Below, one piece after another: positions 8,634 through 16,881 of a stretch of 64,000 bases of DNA. Made by a program: the position numbers and the translations under genes. This DNA comes from JAJISG01 sp964347345 (GTDB lineage Archaea > Thermoplasmatota > Thermoplasmata > RBG-16-68-12 > JAJISG01), in assembly GCA_964347345.1 (NCBI GenBank), contig CAYFYB010000001.1, positions 119,244-183,243 of the forward strand, in the 5' to 3' direction. Positions within the stretch are counted from its first letter, which is position 1, and each line of letters starts with the position of its first letter. The notes beneath the pieces were generated by a model. The model did no database searches, was not told where the DNA came from, and saw only the letters and a program-made list of their open reading frames with translations.

Positions 8634-8948
8634 ATGGTGGAAGAGGCGGAGCCCACTGCGGAGAAGCGGCTCAGTGTCGATGACAGGGTTGGTCTGAACA
8701 GCTTCGAGTTCGATGAAGAGCCCTTCATCACCGTGGACACCGAACTCTGTCTGAAGTGTCAACTAAAGCCCTGCCTCTACGTCTGCCCCAGCAAGGTCTA
8801 CCGGTGGGAGGACGGCGAACTGGTGTACAATATCGAGGGTTGCATAGAGCTGGGAGCCTGCTTCATAGTGTGCCACGAGCTGGGCAACAAGGCAATTCGA
8901 TGGAGCTACCCCCGGGGTAGCAAGGGAGTCCAGTTCAATTTTGGCTAG
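8634..8948 (+). CDS. fixX: FixX-type ferredoxin-like protein
   Basis: A 104-residue FixX-family protein that accepts electrons from FixC. Diagnostic features are VGLNSFEFDEEPFITVD near the N-terminus, LCLKCQLKPCLYVCPSKVY, then GCIELGACFIVCHE, and a C-terminal WSYPRGSKGVQFNFG, the FixX-type ending. Cysteines arranged C-x2-C-x4-C-x3-CP and a later C-x6-C-x3-C fit one Fe-S cluster plus extra cysteines. It sits 3.8 kb from fixC on the opposite strand with surface-protein genes between, so it has its own promoter. FixA and FixB were not found in the window. Confidence 0.9.
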   Translation: MVEEAEPTAEKRLSVDDRVGLNSFEFDEEPFITVDTELCLKCQLKPCLYVCPSKVYRWEDGELVYNIEGCIELGACFIVCHELGNKAIRWSYPRGSKGVQFNFG

Positions 8949-9028
8949 CCTCGCCAGTCGTCTTTCCTGTGTTTCCCCCTCCAGGCTCTCTGAACATATG
9001 TCGTCATGCAGTCGGCCATGGAACAACC

Positions 9029-9038
9029 TCTTTAAAGG
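9029..9038 (+). promoter_or_regulatory. TATA box of the lipA-2-oxoacid dehydrogenase operon
   Basis: TCTTTAAAGG lies 22-30 bases before the lipA ATG at 9060. No other clear promoter is seen before lipB, so it may drive the whole six-gene cluster. Confidence 0.55.
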
Positions 9039-9059
9039 TCAGTACATATCCAACGCCAG

Positions 9060-9962
9060 ATGCTTGCCCAGAGGAAGCCCGAGTGGCTGAGAGTGGGACT
9101 CCCGGGGGGAGAATCCTACTTCGGTCTGAAGACTCTCCTCCGGGGCCTTCAGCTTCACACCGTTTGTGAGGAGGCCCACTGTCCCAACGTCGGAGAGTGC
9201 TGGGGCGGAGGCACGGCGACGATCATGCTGATGGGTGACCTATGCACTCGGGGCTGCCGGTTCTGTGCCGTCAAGACGGGCAATCCCAGAGGTCAGTTGG
9301 ATGCAGACGAGCCCATCAAGGTGGCCGAGGCCGTCGGCAGGCTCGGCCTCACATATGTCGTCCTTACCTCCGTCGACCGCGACGACCTCCCCGATGGCGG
9401 TGCCTCCCACTTCGCGGCCACCGTGAAGGCCATAAGGGCCAGAGATCCAGAGATAATTGTAGAGGCCCTGGTTCCTGACTTCCAGGGGGATCTGGTAGCC
9501 GTCAGAACTGTGGTTCGCTCGGGCCCCGAGGTCCTGGGCCAGAACCTGGAGACGGTGGAGCGATTGACGCACCCCATCAGAGACCGCAGGGCGGGCTACC
9601 ACCAGACCCTTCACGTGCTGAAGAAGGCCAAGGAAATGGGGGCCGACATCTTTACTAAGTCATCCCTCATGTTGGGTCTAGGCGAAGAAGAAGAGGAGGT
9701 CCTCCAGGCCATGAGGGACCTGAGGAAGGCTGGCGTCGATATCCTCACTCTGGGGCAGTACCTCAGGCCCAGCAACAGGCATGCCCCCGTGTTACGATAC
9801 GTTCCCCCTGAGGAATTCGACTACTACAGGGAGCGGGGGGACGATATGGGATTCCTCTACGTTGCCTCAGGTCCCCTGGTCCGGAGTTCGTATCGAGCGG
9901 GGGAGTACTTCGTGGAGAGAGTGCTCCGCCGGAACGTCTCGGAGGCGCCTCTGAGGAGGTAG
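9060..9962 (+). CDS. lipA: Lipoyl synthase (radical SAM)
   Basis: Inserts two sulfurs into octanoyl groups on lipoyl domains. Both Fe-S sites are present. The auxiliary cluster set is C36-x4-C41-x5-C47 (VCEEAHCPNVGEC), and the radical-SAM set is C62-x3-C66-x2-C69 (CTRGCRFC). The C-terminal RSSYRAGE supplies the usual serine next to the auxiliary cluster. At 300 residues it is full length. It is the first gene of a unit continuing with E1 alpha 4 bases later. Its substrate, the octanoylated E2, is made by lipB at the end of the same cluster. Confidence 0.96.
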   Translation: MLAQRKPEWLRVGLPGGESYFGLKTLLRGLQLHTVCEEAHCPNVGECWGGGTATIMLMGDLCTRGCRFCAVKTGNPRGQLDADEPIKVAEAVGRLGLTYVVLTSVDRDDLPDGGASHFAATVKAIRARDPEIIVEALVPDFQGDLVAVRTVVRSGPEVLGQNLETVERLTHPIRDRRAGYHQTLHVLKKAKEMGADIFTKSSLMLGLGEEEEEVLQAMRDLRKAGVDILTLGQYLRPSNRHAPVLRYVPPEEFDYYRERGDDMGFLYVASGPLVRSSYRAGEYFVERVLRRNVSEAPLRR

Positions 9963-9966
9963 TCAG

Positions 9967-11043
9967 ATGGGAGAACTGCTTCAGGTCATCGGCCCTGACG
10001 GAAACTACGACGAGAAACTTGAGCCCAAACTGTCTGAGGAGGAGCTTGTCAGGCTCTACCGCCACATGGTTCTAACGCGGGTATTGGATACTCGAGCCAT
10101 GGCCCTCCAGCGCCAGGGGAGAATCGGCTTCTTTGTCCCCAGCCAGGGCGAGGAGGCGGTTCAGGTGGGGAGCAGCGCTGTCTTGAAGTCCGAGGACTGG
10201 GTGGTTCCAGCCTACAGAGAACAGGGCGCGGCCTTGGTGAGAGGCTTCCCGCTCAAGACCGTCATGGCCCAGCTCTACGGGAACAAGGAGGACATCCTCA
10301 AAGGGCGGCAGATGCCCAACCACTTCGGGAACAAGTCCGTCAACTTCGTCACTCCGTCCAGCCCCGTGGGAACCCAGCTCCCCATCGCCGTGGGCGTGGC
10401 CTGGGCCGCTAGGATGAGAGGCGACAAGGTCGCCGTTGTCGTGTACTTCGGGGACGGCGCCACTTCCCAGGGCGACTTCCACGTGGCCATGAATTTCGCT
10501 GGGGTGTTCAACGCACCTGTGGTCTTTGTCTGCAAGAACAACCAGTGGGCCATATCCGTTCCCTTCGAGCGGCAGACGGCCTCCGAGAACATCGCCGTCA
10601 AGGCCCAGGCCTACGGTTTCAGCGGTGTGCGGGTGGACGGGAACGACATCTTGGCGGTGTATTCCGCCTGCAAGGACGCGGTGGAGGCTGCCAGGAAGGG
10701 AAAGGGTCCGACCCTGGTGGAGGCCGTCACCTACCGTATGGGCCCTCATTCAACGTCCGATGACCCCAAGAGGTATCGGTCTGAGGCAGAACTGGAGGAG
10801 TGGAAGCAGCGGGACCCCATCCTCCGTTTCCAGCTCTACCTAAAGGCCAAGGGGATCTGGGACGAGGAGCTGGAGGCCAACGTTCGTCAGGAGGTGGAGG
10901 ACCTGGTGACGGGGGCCGTGAAGTGGGCCGAGGAGATAGGCCCGCCGCCGTTCGAGACCATATTCGAGGATGTATACGAGGGAATCCCATGGAACCTCGC
11001 GGAACAGATGGAGGAGTTTCTCAGGCTTCAAAGGAGGTCCTAA
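9967..11043 (+). CDS. pdhA: 2-oxoacid dehydrogenase E1 component, alpha subunit
   Basis: The thiamine-diphosphate subunit of a pyruvate/branched-chain 2-oxoacid dehydrogenase complex, which decarboxylates the oxoacid. The ThDP motif GDGATSQGDF begins at about residue 161 and continues to KNNQWAIS. FFVPSQGEEAVQVG and MGPHSTSDDPKRY are also family blocks. At 358 residues it is full length. It abuts E1 beta with no gap (TAA then ATG). Substrate choice cannot be read from sequence; the related complex of Thermoplasma acidophilum prefers branched-chain oxoacids, so pyruvate is not assured. Confidence 0.94.
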   Translation: MGELLQVIGPDGNYDEKLEPKLSEEELVRLYRHMVLTRVLDTRAMALQRQGRIGFFVPSQGEEAVQVGSSAVLKSEDWVVPAYREQGAALVRGFPLKTVMAQLYGNKEDILKGRQMPNHFGNKSVNFVTPSSPVGTQLPIAVGVAWAARMRGDKVAVVVYFGDGATSQGDFHVAMNFAGVFNAPVVFVCKNNQWAISVPFERQTASENIAVKAQAYGFSGVRVDGNDILAVYSACKDAVEAARKGKGPTLVEAVTYRMGPHSTSDDPKRYRSEAELEEWKQRDPILRFQLYLKAKGIWDEELEANVRQEVEDLVTGAVKWAEEIGPPPFETIFEDVYEGIPWNLAEQMEEFLRLQRRS

Positions 11044-12018
11044 ATGGCGACGATGAACTTAGTTCAGGCGGTCAACCGAGCCTTGAGGGAGGAGATGGAG
11101 AGGGATGACCGCGTCATCATCCTGGGGGAGGACGTGGGGAAAAACGGTGGCGTCTTCCGGTGCACTGAAGGCCTATATGACATGTTCGGTCCGGACAGGG
11201 TCATAGACACCCCCCTGGCGGAGTCAGGCATCATAGGAGCGGCCATCGGCATGGCCCTCTACGGGTTGAGGCCAGTGCCGGAGATTCAGTTCTTGGACTT
11301 CATCTACCCGGCCTTCGATCAGATCGTCAGTGAGGCGGCCAAGTTCAGGTACCGGTCCGGAGGCGAGTATCCCTGCCCCATCACCATACGGACGCCCTAC
11401 GGCGGGGGCATCAAGGGAGGCCACTACCATTCCCAGAGCACCGAGGCCTACTTCGCCCACACTCCAGGCCTGAAGGTGGTAATCCCCTCCAACCCCTACG
11501 ACACCAAGGGCCTCCTCCTGTCGTCCATCCGAGACCCGGACCCCGTCATGTTTCTGGAGCCCAAGAAGTCCTACTTCTCCGTTCGCGGCGACGTACCCGA
11601 GGAGGAGTACACCGTTCCCCTAGGCCAGGCCAAGGTGCTGAGGGAGGGAGACGACGTCTCCCTATTCGCCTATGGGGCCATGATCCACGTCTGCATGGAG
11701 GCCGCTAAGAAGGCGGAGGAGGAGGGAATTGAGACCGAGGTGGTGGATCTCAGGACCCTGATCCCGCTGGACATCAGTGCCATCCTCGATTCCGTCCGCA
11801 AGACTGGGAGGGCCGTCATCGTGTATGAGGCTCCAAAGACCTGTGGTTTCGGCGCGGAGATCGCGGCTCTCATCGCCGAGAAGGCCATCGAGCACCTTGA
11901 GGCGCCTATCCTCCGGGTAGCTGGCTTCGACACTCCCTTCCCGTATACTCTGGAAGACCTCTACCTGCCCAGTCCGGAGAGGGTCCTGGACGCCGTGGAG
12001 AAGGCCTACAGCTTCTAG
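11044..12018 (+). CDS. pdhB: 2-oxoacid dehydrogenase E1 component, beta subunit
   Basis: Pairs with E1 alpha to form the alpha2beta2 decarboxylase. Family motifs include ILGEDVGKNGGVFRCTEGL, DTPLAESGIIGAAIGMAL and EIQFLDFIYPAFDQIVSEAAK in the first half. DLRTLIPLDISAILDSVRKTGRAVIVYEA starts the C-terminal transketolase domain, which ends GFDTPFPYTLEDLYLP. At 324 residues it is the normal length. AAGGAGG just before the ATG gives a good ribosome site at the E1 alpha/E1 beta junction. It is followed 10 bases later by E2. Confidence 0.95.
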   Translation: MATMNLVQAVNRALREEMERDDRVIILGEDVGKNGGVFRCTEGLYDMFGPDRVIDTPLAESGIIGAAIGMALYGLRPVPEIQFLDFIYPAFDQIVSEAAKFRYRSGGEYPCPITIRTPYGGGIKGGHYHSQSTEAYFAHTPGLKVVIPSNPYDTKGLLLSSIRDPDPVMFLEPKKSYFSVRGDVPEEEYTVPLGQAKVLREGDDVSLFAYGAMIHVCMEAAKKAEEEGIETEVVDLRTLIPLDISAILDSVRKTGRAVIVYEAPKTCGFGAEIAALIAEKAIEHLEAPILRVAGFDTPFPYTLEDLYLPSPERVLDAVEKAYSF

Positions 12019-12028
12019 GAGGTATCGA

Positions 12029-13366
12029 ATGGCTAAGGAGTTCCGGTTGCCAGATATAGGGGAGGGCCTCACCGAGGGCGAGATCATCAAGTGGTTTGTC
12101 GAGGAGGGTCAAGAGGTGAAGGAGAACGACCCCCTGGTGGAGGTGATGACGGAGAAGGTGAACGTGGAGATTCCGAGCCCCTTCACCGGTGTCGTGCTGA
12201 AGGTCATGGCCCAGGAGGGGCAGGTGGTGAAAGTGGGGGAGACCATCATCGTCGTCGGGGAGAAGGGGGAGGAGGTTCCCGAAGTGGAGGAGGCTGCTCC
12301 CGCTGAGGAAGCAGTGGAAGAGGTGGAGGAAGAGCCGGTGGAAGAGGTGGAGGAAGTGCCGGCTGAGGCGGAGCCCGAGGAGATGCCTGCCGAGGCAGCA
12401 GCACCGCGGGGGAAAGTCCTCGCGACCCCTGCCGTGAGACGTCTGGCCAGAGAGCTCGGCGTTGAGCTGACACAAGTGCGGGGGACAGGCCCCCGAGGCA
12501 GGGTGACGGAGGAAGACGTGAGGAGCCATTCTGAGGTTGCTGAGGTCAAACCCGAGGTTACACCCGAAGTGACGCCCGCGGTGGAACCCGAAATGGCACC
12601 CGAAGTGGAACCCGAAATGGAACCCGAAGTGGAGGTGGCCGTCGAGGAGGAAATAGTGGAGAGGGTCCCAATCCGGGGGGTCCGCAGGACCATCTCCGAG
12701 AGGATGCATCGGTCAAAGACTACCGCTGCTCACTTCACCTATGTGGAGGAGGCGGATGTCTCCGAACTAGTGGCCCTCCGCGAGAGGGCCAAGGCCTTGG
12801 CAGAGGAGAGGGGTGTCAAGCTCACCTACTTGCCCTTCATCCTCAAAGCCCTAGTGGCTTCCCTCAAGGAGCATCCTCGGCTCAACGCCACCGTGGACTG
12901 GGATAAGGGCGAGGTCCTTCTGAAGAGGTACTACAACATCGGCATCGCCACAGCCACTGAGCAGGGCTTACTCGTGCCCGTGCTGAAAGGTGCGGACCAG
13001 AAGACCGTATTCGAGTTGGCGAGGGAGGTTGAGGAACTCTCGGAGAAGGCCAGATCGGGGAAGCTCTCTCTGCACGAGGTCCAGGACTCCACCTTCACCG
13101 TGACGAGCCTTGGAGCTCATGGGGGTCTCCTCGCGACACCCATCATCAACCATCCCGAGGTGGCCATCCTAGGAATCCATAAGATTGCCAAGCGGCCAGT
13201 CGTGCGGGACGGTCAGGTCGTCATCCGAGACATGATGAACGTCAGCCTCTCCTTCGATCACCGCATCATCGACGGCCACGTGGGAGCCGCCTTCACAGAG
13301 ACCCTGGTCAGCTACCTTGAAGACCCTGGCCTCCTCTTACTACAGGTGCTGGAGTCGGGTGAGTGA
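12029..13366 (+). CDS. pdhC: 2-oxoacid dehydrogenase E2 (dihydrolipoamide acyltransferase)
   Basis: The core acyltransferase, 445 residues. Domain order: one lipoyl domain (about 1-76) with the lipoylated lysine at K43 in EVMTEKVNV; an acidic Glu/Pro/Ala linker; a peripheral-subunit-binding domain (about 130-165, ATPAVRRLARELGVE to GRVTEEDV); a second linker made of short repeated PEV/PEM units; then the catalytic domain with the terminal SFDHRIIDG motif supplying the active-site His and Asp. GGAGG lies 6 bases before the ATG. The stop overlaps the E3 start (TGATG). Confidence 0.95.
   Translation: MAKEFRLPDIGEGLTEGEIIKWFVEEGQEVKENDPLVEVMTEKVNVEIPSPFTGVVLKVMAQEGQVVKVGETIIVVGEKGEEVPEVEEAAPAEEAVEEVEEEPVEEVEEVPAEAEPEEMPAEAAAPRGKVLATPAVRRLARELGVELTQVRGTGPRGRVTEEDVRSHSEVAEVKPEVTPEVTPAVEPEMAPEVEPEMEPEVEVAVEEEIVERVPIRGVRRTISERMHRSKTTAAHFTYVEEADVSELVALRERAKALAEERGVKLTYLPFILKALVASLKEHPRLNATVDWDKGEVLLKRYYNIGIATATEQGLLVPVLKGADQKTVFELAREVEELSEKARSGKLSLHEVQDSTFTVTSLGAHGGLLATPIINHPEVAILGIHKIAKRPVVRDGQVVIRDMMNVSLSFDHRIIDGHVGAAFTETLVSYLEDPGLLLLQVLESGE
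12540..12650 (+). repeat. Short in-frame PEV/PEM-type repeats in the E2 linker
   Basis: About nine near-copies of a 12-15 base unit, reading xPExx in the protein (GAGGTTACACCCGAAGTG-like), form the second interdomain linker of E2. Such Pro/Glu repeats make stiff flexible arms and are prone to length change. Confidence 0.75.
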
Positions 13367-14766
13367 TGGCCAGGAAGGTGAAGGCCGCCGTCATCGGCGC
13401 GGGGCCTGGAGGATACGTGGCGGCCATCCGCCTTGGCCAGCTTGGTGTTAAGACGGTGCTTGTGGAGAAGGACAGGCTCGGTGGAGAATGCCTCAACTAC
13501 GGCTGCATACCCTCCAAGGCCCTCATCCATGTGGGCGACTTGGTTCACAAGATCCGGGGCGCGGAGGAGATGGGGGTGCATGTGGAGGGACTAAAGGTTG
13601 ATGCCCCAAAGATGCAGGCCTGGAAGCAGTCCGTCGTTGACCGCCTGCAGAAGGGCATTGCTCGGCTCTGTGAGTCTGTGGGAGTCGAGATTCTGTATGG
13701 CAGCGCCGCCTTCACGTCCCCGGATCGGCTTGAGGTGTCCAACGCCCAGGGGACGACGGTCCTGGAGCCGGAGAACGTCATCGTAGCCTCGGGGTCCGAG
13801 CCAATACCGCTGAAGGGGTTCGACGTAGACGGAGAGCGGGTAATCAATCCCCGGCAATCCTTGGAGCTCCAGAGGGTGCCTGAGAGCATGACCATCATAG
13901 GCGGGGGTATCACGGGCCTCGAGATCGGGACCATGTACGCGAAGCTCGGGACTCGCATAGTCGTCGTTGAGATGCTTGAGCAGCTGATCCCAGGCCTCTC
14001 CCTCGATATCGTGCGGGTCTTGGAGAGGTCCCTCCGTCGCATGGGGATAGAGTACCACGTGAGTTCGAAGGCCCTGGGCATAGAGAGGACCGATGACGGT
14101 GTCGTGATCGACGTGCAGACCCCGGACAAGCGAATGAAGGTGGAAAGCGAGCTTCTCATGGTTTCCGTGGGCCGGAGACCTAGGACGGGGGGATTGGGAT
14201 TGGACAAGGCGGGAGTCAAGCTTGACTCTCATGGTTTCATAAAGGTAGACAAGTCCATGAGGACTAACGTCCCCGGGGTATACGCCATCGGTGACGTCAT
14301 AGGCATGCCATACCTTGCCCACAAAGCTTCCAAAGAGGGCCTGGTGGCTGCTGAGGCAATTGCTGGACTGCCATCAGAGGTCGATTACAGGGCCATGCCC
14401 GCCGCCATCTTCACAGATCCTGAGGTTGCTTTGGTCGGTCTTTCGGAGGAGGAGGCGGAGAAGGAGGGCTATGAAATCGTCGTGGGCAAGTTCCCCTTCC
14501 TAGCCTCGGGCAGAGCATTGACCCAGGGTGAGGCTGATGGCTTTGTGAAGGTGATAGCCGAGCAGTCCTCAAGGGAGGTACTCGGCGTCCATATCGTGGG
14601 CCCCGATGCCTCGAACCTCATCAGCGAGCTCGCCTTGGCCATAGAGCTGGGGGCCGTGGCGGAAGATATCGGCCTGACAGTGCATCCCCACCCCACCCTT
14701 TCTGAGAGCATCATGGAGGCGGCGGAAGACGTCCTGGGCAAAGCTATCCACATGCCGAAGAAATGA
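13366..14766 (+). CDS. lpdA: Dihydrolipoamide dehydrogenase (E3)
   Basis: A flavoprotein that reoxidises dihydrolipoamide using NAD+. 466 residues with FAD motif GAGPGG (residues 11-16), redox disulfide GGECLNYGC (C42, C47), a second dinucleotide site GGGITGLE, the FAD block YAIGDV, and the catalytic His-Glu pair in VHPHPTLSE near the C-terminus. The ATG at 13366 overlaps the E2 stop by one base; a GTG one codon earlier is also possible. It is the fifth gene of the cluster and overlaps lipB by four bases (ATGA). Confidence 0.96.
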   Translation: MARKVKAAVIGAGPGGYVAAIRLGQLGVKTVLVEKDRLGGECLNYGCIPSKALIHVGDLVHKIRGAEEMGVHVEGLKVDAPKMQAWKQSVVDRLQKGIARLCESVGVEILYGSAAFTSPDRLEVSNAQGTTVLEPENVIVASGSEPIPLKGFDVDGERVINPRQSLELQRVPESMTIIGGGITGLEIGTMYAKLGTRIVVVEMLEQLIPGLSLDIVRVLERSLRRMGIEYHVSSKALGIERTDDGVVIDVQTPDKRMKVESELLMVSVGRRPRTGGLGLDKAGVKLDSHGFIKVDKSMRTNVPGVYAIGDVIGMPYLAHKASKEGLVAAEAIAGLPSEVDYRAMPAAIFTDPEVALVGLSEEEAEKEGYEIVVGKFPFLASGRALTQGEADGFVKVIAEQSSREVLGVHIVGPDASNLISELALAIELGAVAEDIGLTVHPHPTLSESIMEAAEDVLGKAIHMPKK

Positions 14767-15440
14767 ACCGAAACTGCATCCTGATGGATCTCGGCCTTGT
14801 CGAGTATAGGCAGGCGTGGGAGCTGCAGAAGTCCCTCGTCGTGCAACGTCTGGATGGTAACATACAGGATGCCCTTCTGCTATTGGAGCATCCCCCGGTC
14901 TACACCGTCGGTCGCCGCGGTACCCCAGAGGGCCTTGAGGAACTTGGCCTGCCCGTATATGAGGTGGAGAGGGGCGGGGATGTGACCTACCACGGGCCGG
15001 GGCAGCTGGTGGGCTACCCGATCCTGGCCCTACCAGGCGGGAAACTGGACGTGAAGAGGTACGTGACCTACCTGGAGGAGGTCCTTATAGGCACGGCAGC
15101 TGACTTCGGCGTGACTGGCCATAGGGGTGCTCATGCAGGAGTTTGGGTGGGACCGAGGAAGCTGGCGTCCATCGGGATTGCCGTGAAGCACTACGTGACC
15201 TACCACGGTTTCGCCCTCAACGTGAACACAGACCTGACCGCCTTCAGGAAGATCAAGCCCTGCGGCATTGAAGGCTCCCTCATTACCTCCATGGAAGAGG
15301 TTCTCGGTGGACACGTCCCGATGGAGGATGTGAAAGCATCCCTGCTTCGACATTTTTCCTGGGCATTCAGAATGGATATGCGCCCTTCGGGGGAGACTCT
15401 CAGAGAATACCTGCATCTGATGAGTCGGCTGCAGCAATAG
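14763..15440 (+). CDS. lipB: Octanoyl-[acyl-carrier-protein]:protein N-octanoyltransferase
   Basis: Transfers octanoate from an acyl carrier to lipoyl-domain lysines, the step before LipA. 225 residues with the LipB block ERGGDVTYHGPGQLVGYPIL, the lysine-containing KLASIGIAVKHYVTYHGFALNVN, and the catalytic Cys at about 166 in KPCGIEGSLITS. The start overlaps the E3 stop as ATGA, so translation is coupled. With lipA at the other end, the cluster encodes a complete de novo lipoylation route next to its client complex. The source of octanoyl-ACP in an archaeon is not obvious from this window. Confidence 0.95.
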   Translation: MNRNCILMDLGLVEYRQAWELQKSLVVQRLDGNIQDALLLLEHPPVYTVGRRGTPEGLEELGLPVYEVERGGDVTYHGPGQLVGYPILALPGGKLDVKRYVTYLEEVLIGTAADFGVTGHRGAHAGVWVGPRKLASIGIAVKHYVTYHGFALNVNTDLTAFRKIKPCGIEGSLITSMEEVLGGHVPMEDVKASLLRHFSWAFRMDMRPSGETLREYLHLMSRLQQ

Positions 15441-15443
15441 GGT

Positions 15444-15614
15444 TCAAGGGTCGCTGCAGTCCCTCTCATAGCCACAGTTGAAGCACCTGAGCCTGCAGTG
15501 GATATCCACGAGGACGTGTCCACAGCGGTCACAGATCTCTGCCTCGAGTTCCAGCAACAATTGCAGTTGGCTGGCCTCAGAGATAAGGTCTGGGTGTTCC
15601 CGCAGCAGTTTCAA
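15444..15614 (-). CDS. Small zinc-ribbon protein (56 aa)
   Basis: A 56-residue minus-strand gene in the gap between lipB and the NAD-kinase-like gene. A TTG start at 15614 has GAGGGA six bases upstream, and an in-frame stop lies just beyond. The N-terminal half is helical. The C-terminal half carries CDRCG (C28, C31) and HCRLRCFNCG (C40, C44, C47) followed by YERDCSDP. This cysteine pattern with the RDCSDP ending recurs in small uncharacterised zinc ribbons of archaea and bacteria (from memory). It likely binds one zinc; no role is known. It is convergent with lipB, 3 bases apart. Confidence 0.6.
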   Translation of the reverse strand: MKLLREHPDLISEASQLQLLLELEAEICDRCGHVLVDIHCRLRCFNCGYERDCSDP

Positions 15615-15639
15615 ATAAGTTCCCTCTCATGGCGATAGG

Positions 15640-16773
15640 GTGAAGAGGGTGGCCTTTCTCGTCAACCCCATTGCCGGCATGGGTGGAAGGGTGGGCCTGA
15701 AGGGGACGGACAACGTGGTGGAGGAGGCCCTCGCCATGGGGGCTCGCCCCGTGGCCCCCTCAAGGGCCGTCGAAGCCCTCTCGTCCTTTCGCGAGATGGA
15801 AGCCCCTACTGAAGTTCAATGGCTCACGTGCGGACCGCCTATGGGAGAAACCGAGCTAAAGGCGGCCAACTTTCCACCGGATTCCACGGAGATCCTGTAT
15901 TATCCATCGAAGAAAACGACGGCACGGGATACGGTGAAGGCCTCAGAGATGTTCGCGGAGGCGGGTGCAGACATCCTACTCTTCTGCGGAGGGGACGGGA
16001 CTGCTCGGGACATCCTCGACGCCGTCGGCTCCAGACTGCCCATCCTAGGAATCCCCGCTGGCGTCAAGATGCACTCCGCCGTCTTTGGGGTAAGCCCAGA
16101 GGCCTCCGCGGCAACCTTGGCCCGCTACCTCGGTGGAGAGCTCTCGACGGGGGAGGCGGAAGTCCTCGATCTTGACGAGGAACGCTATAGGAGAGGTGAG
16201 TGGTCCCTCAAGCTCTACGGACTTGCCCTTACGCCCCGGGAGCCCAACCTAGTGCAGGCGGGCAAGCTCATGGTACTGGAGGTGGCGGATGAGGCCATCA
16301 GGGAGGAGATGGCTGACTACGTAGGGGAACTCATGGACGAGGAGCCGGAGACCCTCTTCATCTTCGGGCCTGGGGGCACCACCCACGGAATATGCCGGCA
16401 TCTGGGGCTGGACACCACTCTCTTGGGGATCGACGCCGTCCTCGCCAGGAAGCTCGTGGGGCGGGATCTGAACGAGGAAGGCCTGCTGAGGCTCCTAACG
16501 TCCTATCCGACGGCCAAGCTGGTCCTGAGCCCCATTGGCGCCCAGGGCTTCATCCTGGGCAGGGGGAATCTACAGCTGAGTCCCGAGGTCCTTCGCAGGG
16601 TGGGACTCCATAACATTATCATCGTGGCCACCCCCTCCAAGCTGCGCGCGACACCGCAGCTCAGGGTCGACACGCAGGACAGGGAACTGGACGCCTACTT
16701 CATACAGAAAGGCCATCTCCTCGTCGTCATGGGCTATCGGACCATGAAGCTCCACTCCGTGCGGGGCCTCTAG
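15640..16773 (+). CDS. COG3199-type ATP-NAD kinase family protein
   Basis: 377 residues, opening with AFLVNPIAGMGGRVGLKGTD and carrying the diacylglycerol/NAD-kinase fold signature FCGGDGTARDILDAV at about residues 114-128, followed by GIPAGVKMHSAVFGVSP. These match the COG3199 group (predicted polyphosphate/ATP-dependent NAD kinase-like, related to AcoX). The likely reaction is phosphoryl transfer to NAD or a similar substrate, but activity of this branch is poorly tested. The start is a GTG at 15640. A TATA-like TTCAAATAAG at about 15610-15619 fits a leaderless message and overlaps the first codons of the divergent zinc ribbon. Confidence 0.85.
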   Translation: MKRVAFLVNPIAGMGGRVGLKGTDNVVEEALAMGARPVAPSRAVEALSSFREMEAPTEVQWLTCGPPMGETELKAANFPPDSTEILYYPSKKTTARDTVKASEMFAEAGADILLFCGGDGTARDILDAVGSRLPILGIPAGVKMHSAVFGVSPEASAATLARYLGGELSTGEAEVLDLDEERYRRGEWSLKLYGLALTPREPNLVQAGKLMVLEVADEAIREEMADYVGELMDEEPETLFIFGPGGTTHGICRHLGLDTTLLGIDAVLARKLVGRDLNEEGLLRLLTSYPTAKLVLSPIGAQGFILGRGNLQLSPEVLRRVGLHNIIIVATPSKLRATPQLRVDTQDRELDAYFIQKGHLLVVMGYRTMKLHSVRGL

Positions 16774-16837
16774 CCTGATTCGTGGCTAACCAATGGAGCC
16801 TTCCTCGTACTGCAAGTCTTTACCTCAATTAGAGAAG

Positions 16838-16847
16838 ATAATTATAG
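16838..16847 (+). promoter_or_regulatory. TATA box of tdh-kbl
   Basis: ATAATTATAG lies 35-44 bases before the tdh ATG, predicting a short leader of roughly 15 bases. Confidence 0.45.
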
Positions 16848-16881
16848 GGTCGACCTTCTCGTACGGACGGGGGACTCCCAT

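Noticed and set aside
10072..10749. Minus-strand frame opposite E1 alpha
   Set aside because: Antisense shadow; the plus strand carries the ThDP motif.
11906..12709. Minus-strand His-rich frame opposite E2
   Set aside because: It is the complement of the E2 Glu/Pro linker repeats; the E2 frame has lipoyl and catalytic motifs.
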